From NCBI GenBank assembly GCA_015179125.1, contig WHVA01000024.1, forward strand, positions 248,001-312,000: a stretch of DNA of 64,000 nt, in the 5' to 3' direction. Under the pieces are notes generated by a model. It was not told the DNA's origin. It ran no database searches and was given only the letters and a program-made list of their open reading frames with translations. Source of the stretch: Gautieria morchelliformis (Eukaryota > Basidiomycota > Agaricomycetes > Gomphales > Gomphaceae). Numbering within the stretch: the stretch's first letter is position 1; every line of letters begins with the position of its first letter. Shown piece after piece: positions 56,749 through 64,000 of the stretch. Position numbers and translations under genes: made by a program.

Positions 56749-57613
56749 GCCCTCTACCCGCTACGATTTGTATACTTACCTCGACTCAACAAAAAAAAAT
56801 CTTAATCTACTGTCATCGAGTAAACCAAATACAAAAACATGTAAATTAATGAAAGCAGACTCTTAACATCACAATTTCCCTCCAATCGTCCCGCCCATCA
56901 AAACAGTGTGCGAGGGTGCATCTCACGACAAACTACATCGATGGCGGCAACGGGAAATAGCAGACGCGATTGTTCTCCCTGAACTGCTACCCTCTACCTA
57001 TCTGTGTGTTAATTCCACCCTTACTGCCTCAATGTGACCTTAAATCCATCGACAGCTGTCCATGCCACTTCCTGTTACGCCTCCCCTTACGTCACACACC
57101 CGTACAAGCACTACTCTTGCCTTCACCCACTCCTCCACGTTAAATCCCTCAACAGCTCTCCATGCTGCTTCCCGTTATGCCTCCTGTTACATCACACATC
57201 CATACAAGCACTACTCTCACCTTCACCCACTCCTCCACCATACGACATCATCGGGTCTAGCCATGGTGTCCTCCCTGCGCATATTCAGTAAGACGAAGAC
57301 GTCGTTTGCACGCGGCGTCCTCCCTTTGCATATTCGAGTCCCTTGTAACACCAAGGTATCATACTTTTCTCTGCAATGGATTTCTCCCCCAAAATCCATT
57401 TTCCTTTTCAGCAAATAAAAACGCCATCCAATCGAAAGAGTGTCAAACGGTACATATGAGGACAAACTACTTCACATGTTCCTGTCCAAATCACAGCGGT
57501 GACAACACCAACCGCTCTCAGACTCAGGGACCCCCTCATATGATCAGTCCTAGTCCATAAGCCACCATTGTCGGACCATGTGATCCACCAGACGTCTACG
57601 TGGGGTCGCCATT
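56749..57613. repeat. no gene; tandem duplication of about 105 bp
   Basis: A block with ACACACCCGTACAAGCACTA, CTCTTGCCTTCACCCACTCC and TCCACGTTAAATCC-like text occurs at about 57034-57145 and again at about 57146-57240. The remainder of the stretch shows no gene. Confidence 0.6.
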
Positions 57614-58054
57614 TTGCCTGTAACTCACGGTCTTTCCCCCCATGGATTCTGCCTGCTGGATCCACAAGCTGTAAAGCTTTGGCAACTTGAGCAACGGTAC
57701 GGTCTGGCTTACACCGCGTCCCCTTTATTGCGTACGCGGGCCTCTGGCTTCACGTTCTCTCACTTCTCACCTACAACACAAGATGGAGGAATTCCTCATC
57801 GTACAAAAACATATCAGCTGGTGATTAATCGAGTTCAGTTGGCATTAAAGTCCACGGACGATGTGGAAAGAGATCATCTGGAGGGGTCATCTTCATCTGT
57901 TTTGAAGCACGGACATGATGACGATGTTCAGCGCGAAGAATCACCGCCATTGGCACCAGCACCCAAGCGTATGTTGTTGGGAGCGGGGACGTTCACATCT
58001 TCTGCCGTTCCCGCGATGAAAATGCCAACCTTTAAGAAGAAAGTTAGTAAATAA
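57614..58054 (+). CDS. unrecognised ORF, 146 residues
   Basis: An open frame with protein-like composition in its second half: IPHRTKTYQLVINRVQLALK, STDDVERDHLEGSSSSVLKH, PPLAPAPKRMLLGAGTFTSS and a basic end KMPTFKKKVSK. No family is recognised and the start is uncertain. It may be a chance frame or the end of an exon. Confidence 0.25.
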   Translation: MPVTHGLSPHGFCLLDPQAVKLWQLEQRYGLAYTASPLLRTRASGFTFSHFSPTTQDGGIPHRTKTYQLVINRVQLALKSTDDVERDHLEGSSSSVLKHGHDDDVQREESPPLAPAPKRMLLGAGTFTSSAVPAMKMPTFKKKVSK

Positions 58055-58189
58055 CTTCTTTGAAGTCGCTCGTTAATGAAGGGGGAAAAACGATTGCAGA
58101 AAGAATGAAGAAGTTGTACGCGAAGAGTGAAGGTGTTGTACGCACAATGTCCATGTATAATGTCGACCATGTACTCTGTAGTTGTCAGG

Positions 58190-58350
58190 GTTCATGCGTT
58201 TCCTTCCACAAGTTTCTATTTCCTTCCATGAGTTTCTGTCACCTTCCATCAGTTTCCATAACCTTCCGTCACATTCCACCACATTCCATCACATGTCACA
58301 TTCCATCACATTCCGCGACCTTCCATCACTTTCCGTAACCTTCTACAAGT
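58190..58350. repeat. simple repeat, CCTTCCATCA-like units
   Basis: About a dozen variants of TTCCATCACATTCC and TTTCCTTCCATGAG. A direct repeat TGAGGATACCCACTACACAG follows at 58430 and 58491. Confidence 0.75.
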
Positions 58351-58647
58351 TTCTGTCTCCCCTATTATGTAAGCCTTGCCAACGCTATAAGACTGTAGCC
58401 CATGTGGTGGCGTTTCCTCAGCTTGATCTCTGAGGATACCCACTACACAGGCAAGTCCCCATGTATCTATCGTTGGTGGAGTTATAACCTGAGGATACCC
58501 ACTACACAGTTGGTCATTGTCCTAGTATCGGCTCTTATCTCCTTGAGTATCTTTGGTTGTGGCTTCATCATTAGTGTTGCCCTCACAGAAGATCAAGCTC
58601 ATAGGACGACCCCACACAGTTTTCTTAACCAGCCTTCATCTCAGCCT

Positions 58648-59752
58648 ATGGCAGACCAACTCCCAGATGCATACTGGGACACCCTGGGTGACCATGGGCC
58701 ATTTCTTCGAGGCCTCCTTTCCAGCCAAGCACAGCAGCTGCAGCAACTTCAACTGCAGAATCAGGAACTGCACAATCAGATTGTTAACGTTCACGACCAC
58801 TTAGCCAATGCTGCCACCAACACTGCTGTTGCTGCTGCTCAAGCCCTTGCGCCCTCAGTACCTCACAATGTCCCTCCATCTACTCGCTCTATCAAAGCAG
58901 CAGAACCGGAGAAGTTCAATGGAGACCATGCAGAGACTGAAGGGTTTATCAGGTCTATCAAGTTGTCCATCGCTGTCCAGCCAGCATCCTTCCCAGATGA
59001 GCGCACAAAGATCCTATATGCTCTTTCCTTCATGATGGGAGGCTCTGCGGAGATGGGCACACAACGAGACACAGGCTGTCATTGATGGCACCTCCTCTAT
59101 ATCCACTCTGGAGGGGTTTATTAAACGTGTGGAGGAGGCCTTTGGTGACCCAGATCCTGCCAGAACGGCTCGCACTAAGCTGCACGACCTTAGGATGGCG
59201 TCAGGAATGTTGGCAGATGAATACATGGCTCAATTTGAGATCCTGGCAGGCAGGACAGGCTTTAATGATGAGGCACTCGAGGATTCCTATGCTCGTGGCC
59301 TTCCAGCAGGTATCCTTGACAAGATCCACACCCAGCCCTTTCTTCCATCCAACCTCAAAGCCTGGAAGGAAGCAGCCTGTCAGATTGACCACAATCATCG
59401 CCGTCTGTTAGAGGTCAGGAAGGCACAGACACCTCATGTCCCTAATCGCCCTCCTCCTGCCCGACCACTCCACACTCCTGCTATGGCTCTTGTTGTCACA
59501 GCACCACCTAGTAATGCGACACCTATGGACATTGACTCATCCCGCCGCTGGACCGAAACACGGACCTGCTACAACTGTAAGAGACCTGGTCACATTTCTC
59601 CAGACTGTCCTGAACCTCGCAAGCCACGAATCCGTGCAAACCTCACAGAGGCAGACATTGCAGCAATTGTCTCTAAATCTGTAGCAGCGGCGATGGAGGA
59701 ACGCAAACAGAAGGTGGAAGCCCCTGTCCAAGATGAAGGAAAGGGTTTTTAG
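58648..59752 (+). pseudogene. Ty3 gag with zinc knuckle (one frameshift)
   Basis: ATG at 58648 (MADQLPDAYWDTLGDHGPFL), a Gln-rich coiled coil (SSQAQQLQQLQLQNQELHNQ), then the gag core AAEPEKFNGDHAETEGFIRS and YALSFMMGGSAEM. A frameshift lies near 59058, and the core continues as STLEGFIKRVEEAFGDPDPA and YMAQFEILAGRTGFNDEALE, ending with zinc knuckle CYNCKRPGHISPDC (about 59570) and a stop at 59752. Length of about 368 residues is normal for gag of this type. No LTR was found. Confidence 0.8.
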
Positions 59753-59763
59753 GCCAGTCAGCG

Positions 59764-59940
59764 GTGAAAGACATGCCCCGCTCGATGAATCGGTATTCAG
59801 TTCTCGAAACATGTACAATAGGGATCACAGACAATATGATGCATCCTTCTCCTATCCCTCATCGAACTGAAACCAAACCAGCCATGCCAAAAACCCAACC
59901 CATCTCTCCAGTTGCTAATGCAAACCTTCCAGTCCTTCGA
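59764..59940 (+). pseudogene. start of a Ty3 pol frame, cut off
   Basis: Directly after gag a new frame reads MNRYSVLETCTIGITDN and a Pro-rich linker. It ends near 59940 where an oppositely oriented gag begins, so protease and RT do not follow. Confidence 0.5.
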
Positions 59941-60829
59941 GGGAGGGGGGCTAGGGTTCCTAATAGGAGCAGGCGGAACAACCATCGGAAATATTTTCCG
60001 TGTCGGAATGAATGCACTTCCGGGTTTTGGCATAGGTGGAGTAGGACGAGCGGAACTGCGTGTCATGTTCCGGTTCGTCTCCACAAAGGCCTCGTTTGCT
60101 TCCCTGTTTCGGGACACCTTCCGTGCAGCTTGGTACCACCCTTCCAGGTCATCGAAATCTGGAGCTCCATCCCCAAGCAGCGCAACTTGGTTCTGGAGTG
60201 TCGGATCAAGCCCTTGTCGGAATTTGATGATGATCGTCTTGTCGTCGTCATATTCCGCAAGGTCGATGAGCTCCTGGAAGCGATCGATGTAGTCATCGAC
60301 CGGATCCTTGGCCTGGTACCAGCTTGTCCCCTCGAGCTTCGTAAGGGCTGTGAGCTGCTCGTTTTTCGGGCAGAACTGGTTGGAAAATGTTTTCTCGAAG
60401 GCGTCCCAGGCCGGAAGTAGTTCCCCTTGCCTTGTGCTTCATGTTGGATCACCTTGTTTGCAAAACGGCCTGCGCCATCTGACTTGAAAAAGGACAATGC
60501 CCAGTGAATCCGAGCCTGGTCGTTCGGAAAGAGGTCTCTGACCATTGCGAAGTAGATGCTGCATGTGTTGAAGAATGCACGTCCCTTCTCCCGATCTCCG
60601 TCAAAGTCCGCCAGAGTTGCGGGTTTGACCTTTGCCAACTTCGCAGACATCCTCTCTTCCGCCAGTTCTGCTTTTCTGAAATCCGGCTCATCCAGCATTG
60701 CATTTCCACCACCTTGTGGAATATCTAACTTAGCCAAAATCGTTTGTAAGGCTGTTTCAATCGCGTCGGTCTTCATCCGGTTCCGCGTCAATTCCTTCTC
60801 CATATTCCGAAGGCGATCATCCGGATCCA
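59941..60829 (-). pseudogene. second Ty3 gag, opposite strand (one frameshift)
   Basis: Minus strand, MDPDDRLRNMEKELTRNRMK at 60829, then AELAEERMSAKLAKVKPATL, RAFFNTCSIYFAMVRDLFPN and DQARIHWALSFFKSDGAGRF. A frameshift lies near 60415, followed by WDAFEKTFSNQFCPKNEQLT, PVDDYIDRFQELIDLAEYDD and GWYQAARKVSRNREANEAFV. It is cut at about 59940 before any zinc knuckle. The core differs from the plus-strand gag next to it, so it is another family. Confidence 0.8.
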
Positions 60830-61312
60830 TGTCAGAAGGGGAAATATGGGATGGGATTTCCAGGGTTGGGAGCTCGACGTAAGAAGAGGGGCTGTCGTAT
60901 ACCGTGTGCGTGGAAGAGGTTGCGATCTCCGAGTCGCTGTCTCCGATTCCGAACGTACCGATGGCGAATGCAACGTGCAGTACGACCGCCGGTCCTCTAG
61001 GGGATAGACCTTTCTGCTGTAAGGGCAACCCTGGCTGGTTGTGGAGATCACACTACCACACAACTGATAAGGGGAAATCCAAAGTATGTATAAATGAACA
61101 GAGTATACAAGAGAGGAGATTCTCACCTGACAAGAGGAAATCCAAAGAGAAAGGTCTAAGGACCCCCAATGTCAGCGAGCCCATATTATACTACGCTGCG
61201 CAGCCAGGGACAACACTTGGCACCCGCCATCAACCCTGCATCCTCCTGACCTCCCTGACCCTTTATCGACCCTTGATGCCACCTATTACGTGAGTCGCTT
61301 GATTTCCGACAC
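60830..61312 (-). other. 5' leader or LTR-like region of the minus-strand Ty3
   Basis: The gag frame is open upstream to 61028 but low in complexity. The rest (61030-61312) has TATAATATGGGC on the minus strand, a possible promoter, and a repeated GAGGAAATCCAAAG / GGGGAAATCCAAAG word (61131, 61073). LTR ends are not resolved. Confidence 0.3.
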
Positions 61313-61510
61313 TGTTCTGAGAGTGGAAGTTGGAAATTGGAGTGGAACTGGCAAGGTGAACAGAACTGGTGGAAGTTCTCCCAGAAGTGGAATCATTTCC
61401 AAAACCGGAGGCGGAGATGGAATCGGAACCGGAAGCGGAGTCAGAAATGGAGTCGGAACTGGGTGTGGTGTCAGAACTGGAAATGGAAAACAGGGTGTCC
61501 CCTGACAATG
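61313..61510. repeat. minisatellite of GGAACTGGAAGTGGA-like units
   Basis: Irregular repeats such as GGAACCGGAAGCGGAG and GGAACTGGGTGTGG. It joins directly to the truncated polymerase frame at about 61515. Confidence 0.65.
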
Positions 61511-62345
61511 GCTCTTCAGGTTCTCCTCAAGGAAGTTATCCAGTTCCCTTTGCTCAAACGGTGACATTGGGTAAACCTTTGTGCTGAAGGGTTGTGCACC
61601 TGGAGTGAGCTCAATTTCATGGTCCCAGGGCTTTCGAGGAGGCAGTTGGTCAAATGACTCCTTAGAAAACACATCCTTGAACTCCTGGTATGGTTTGGGG
61701 ACAAGGTCCTCGAAGGATCTGACTGGTGCAGACTTGCTGGCCCATTCAGCAAGCTGTTGGGAGACAGTCCAGCCTGCGCCAATCATTTCAGGACTCTCAT
61801 TCACAAAGATGACAAAGGTCCTGTCTCCTTCCTCAAGTAGGGAGCGGGTGTGCTGTATTCGAACCTCCTCTTGATCTACACTCTCATCTGGAACAGTTTC
61901 GACTGTGGGCCCTCTGACAACAGGTCTGCCCCCACATGACTTGGGACAGCGTGTCATCTTCACATCTCCTGTACGCCAGTTAACTTCTGGGTTGTGTTCA
62001 ACAAACCATGTGTGACCCAGAATGATGGCAAGTCGTCCAAGGCTCGTGACGGAGAATGTGGCGCGTTCCGTATGATCCCCAAAGGTGCAAATGAGGTCGA
62101 CTTCTTCCTTGATTGAGCCAGCCTCATTTGGGGTACCATCAATATTGTAGACGGGGATGGCACAGGGTAGGGGACGGGTCCGAAGTCTGTGTTCCCTTAC
62201 AAACTCCACGTCGATGAACATCCCTGTAGCACCACTGTCAAGGAGGGAGTCAATTGCAAGTGGATGCCCTGTGTCAACGGAGTGGACCTTGAGAGATACT
62301 TTGGTGCATCGGCGGAGGTCAGCAGTACGGACATATAGAGGGACT
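61511..62345 (-). pseudogene. Ty3 protease and start of reverse transcriptase
   Basis: Minus strand: ADLRRCTKVSLKVHSVDTGH, then the aspartic protease DSGATGMFIDVEFVREHRL (about 62200-62240), RLAIILGHTWFVEHNPEVNW (about 61990-62045), linker, YQEFKDVFSKESFDQLPPRK, HEIELTPGAQPFSTKVYPMS and EQRELDNFLEENLKS (about 61520), which is the entry to the RT. There the repeat above replaces the polymerase. The frame shift near 62222 separates the first piece from the rest. It fits the pol part missing from the gag at 58648 but lies in the opposite orientation. Confidence 0.75.
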
Positions 62346-62356
62346 CCACGGCTGTA

Positions 62357-62874
62357 CAGTGCCGTATTACGGCCACGGCACCCGTACCGTCAAGGCTCGG
62401 TGTGCTGTGCTGACGGTATGGTATACGGTACGGTTTGACACCGTATATACCGTACAAATACGGCCGTGTACGGTATGTACGGTATGTATACGGCATGCAT
62501 CGGTAAATGCCGAAAACGTGTTAGCCGAGCCAAAAACACAGCGCCTGACGGGCACTACTGCTGGCACGTACACATCGGGCATGCCTAATTAGTCTGCATA
62601 GGCTGACATAAAGCGCAGCTACCTGTGTAGGCCGCATAGGCGAGCATACTAATATAATGCAACGTCATAGTCTACGCGGATCGGTCACTAACCGATCTTC
62701 CAATAGCCCCACCGTATAATATTGCCGTCAACCATAATACGGCCGGTACGGTGCCATACCGTACCGTCAGAGGGGAGAGGTCTTGACCATACGGATGGCA
62801 TACGGTCTGCCGTATCCGTCAACCCGCCGTACATTATACGGCCGTGGCCGTAATACGGACAGTGTGCATCCCTA
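62357..62874. mobile_element. hAT-like MITE with palindromic CCGTA words
   Basis: CCGTATTACGGCCACGG (62362) is repeated inverted as CCGTGGCCGTAATACGG (62842). Many ACGGTATG and CCGTACCGT words lie inside. The right end GTGCATCCCTA is typical of hAT termini. No reading frame is significant. It sits between the Ty3 protease piece and gamma-tubulin copy 3; a target duplication was not found. Confidence 0.6.
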
Positions 62875-62879
62875 GTCAG

Positions 62880-64000
62880 CTCCCACTTCTGGCAGCGTCT
62901 CTGTGCTGAGTATGGGATCAACGAGGAGGGTATCCTCGTGGAGTGGGCGACAAAGGGGCGTGACCGTAAGGATATCTTCTTATACCAAGCAGGCGACGAT
63001 CATTACATCCCCCGTACTGCCCTAATGGATCTCGACCCTCGTGTCAGTACTCGTTCCTCCACCTCAGAGGCCCAATTGACTCAGAGTGCCCCATTCAGGT
63101 CATTAATACCATCCTGTCGGGACCATACGTAAATATGTACAACTCTGAAGAAAAATATTTTTTTTCAAAGGAAGGTGGGGAGGAGGTAATGGCTGGGCAC
63201 GAGGCTATGCAGCCGGCGAACGCATCTACGACATGCTCCATCGTGAGACAGGAGGTAGCAGCTCCCTCGAAGTAATCCATCTTCCTGTATACCCTGGTAC
63301 GGAACTCCTAACTACATTCAGGGTTTCATGCTCGTGCATTCCATCACGGTGGCACCGGTTCGGGCCTTGGATCCTACGTCCTTGAACAGCTCAACAATCG
63401 TTCCCAAAGAAGCTGATGCAGACCTACTCCGTCTTCCCTAACCACCAATAAATCGATGTCATTGTTTAGCCCTACAATCCCCTTCTCACCCTCAAATGCC
63501 TCACGAAACACGCCCGCCCACTCACTCGCCGTGTTCGGCAATAACGTCCTCGCGCGCATATCGGCAGACAAGCTCTATACTTACAGACGCCAAGCTTTGA
63601 TCAGACCGATCAGTTGATGAGTTATAAAGTTGTGTTTTATGCTTTACACGTGTGGCACGTGCGTAGACCATGCAACTAAGCGGTTTTCCACTACGTAGCA
63701 ACGGTAATGACGGCCAGCACACAGACACCGCGCTATCCCTGCCCTATGTACAACGACCTTCTCAGCCTTATCGCTCTCCTCATCTCTAACTCACGCTGCC
63801 ACTTCCTCCCAGTCGTCGTGTTCGGCAATAGATCCACACCCATTCTCTTGTTTACCTCACCATCCGTTCATCCCTGAGCGGAATCCCGTCCGCAAAGCAA
63901 CAGTTCTCAACGTCATGTGGCGCCTCCTCGAACCCAAGAACCGTATGGAAACAGCTGAACACCACTAAGGCTCCTAGACGAATCGATCGACTCGACTTGA
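62880..64000 (+). repeat. Module copy 4, runs off the right edge
   Basis: Gamma-tubulin part to about 63945, then AAACAGCTGAACACCACTAAGGC, which in copy 1 (about 2500) leads into the DUF6533 half. A stretch present at 2275-2490 of copy 1 is deleted at the junction near 63948. Confidence 0.75.
62888..63948 (+). pseudogene. gamma-tubulin pseudogene, copy 3
   Basis: Begins at [20 protein letters not shown] (about 62890), then [20 protein letters not shown] and LMDLDPRV. An intron remnant precedes the [10 protein letters not shown] region. After GYAAGERIYDMLHRETGGSS comes HSI and GGTGSGLGSYVLEQLNN (about 63350-63395), the tubulin GTP-binding loop that copies 1 and 2 lack, then MQTYSVFPNHQ and [24 protein letters not shown] (about 63718) and TVLNVMWRLLEPKNRM (about 63905). 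Several stops and frameshifts break it. The start codon and exon 1 are absent. Confidence 0.85.

Noticed and set aside
60063..60410. Arg/Ser-rich end of the 321-codon minus-strand frame
   Set aside because: Out-of-frame reading after a frameshift; the true gag frame gives WDAFEKTFSNQF instead.

Overview
The window looks like repeat-rich, gene-poor nuclear DNA of a mushroom-type basidiomycete (Agaricomycetes). The reasons are short GT-AG introns (about 49-81 nt), gene families typical of that group (DUF6533, DUF6698 and DUF6532 proteins, recognised from memory), TTAGGG telomere-type units, and many fungal transposons. Nothing here looks bacterial or viral. Almost every recognisable gene is broken.

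Layout. At 1-0.65 kb a LINE ORF1 runs off the left edge on the minus strand. From about 0.8 to 13.0 kb lie two head-to-tail copies of a roughly 5 kb module: the 5' part of a gamma-tubulin gene, introns kept, followed by a broken DUF6533 membrane-protein gene. The second copy is split by another LINE ORF1 relic and carries the 3' end of a ComA-like (phosphosulfolactate synthase) gene. A third copy of the DUF6533 half starts at 31.0 kb and is heavily nested. It holds a pogo-like element with TA duplications (31.07-32.96 kb), a CACTG-ended element (33.08-33.67 kb), a 2.2 kb CACTG-ended element carrying a captured DnaJ gene fragment (36.93-39.11 kb), and a complete Ty3/gypsy retrotransposon (39.42-48.11 kb, TACAT duplication). 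Its last piece runs into a LINE tail at 48.36 kb. A fourth copy starts at 62.88 kb and leaves the window.

Between 13 and 31 kb are a 93-bp minisatellite, a DUF6698 gene whose eight exons join perfectly except for a 614-bp solo LTR (13.8-15.9 kb), several unrecognised or decayed multi-exon genes, a DUF6532-like gene (19.5-21.1 kb), CACTA-like transposase remnants, a G-rich minisatellite (26.9-27.5 kb) and a nearly intact five-exon Tc1/mariner-type transposase (27.8-28.96 kb).

From 48.4 kb come a 5'-truncated LINE (end of reverse transcriptase plus RNase H), a copia element whose LTR-gag end occurs again as an 883-bp inverted copy, a decayed PIF1-like helicase joined to a ubiquitin-protease-like domain (54.3-56.7 kb), and pieces of two further Ty3 elements in opposite orientations (58.6-62.3 kb).

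The genes do not form an operon or pathway. What ties the window together is nested transposition plus duplication and capture of host gene fragments (gamma-tubulin, ComA, DUF6533, DnaJ). Coordinates of exons and element ends were read by eye; family names rest on motif recognition, not on a database search.
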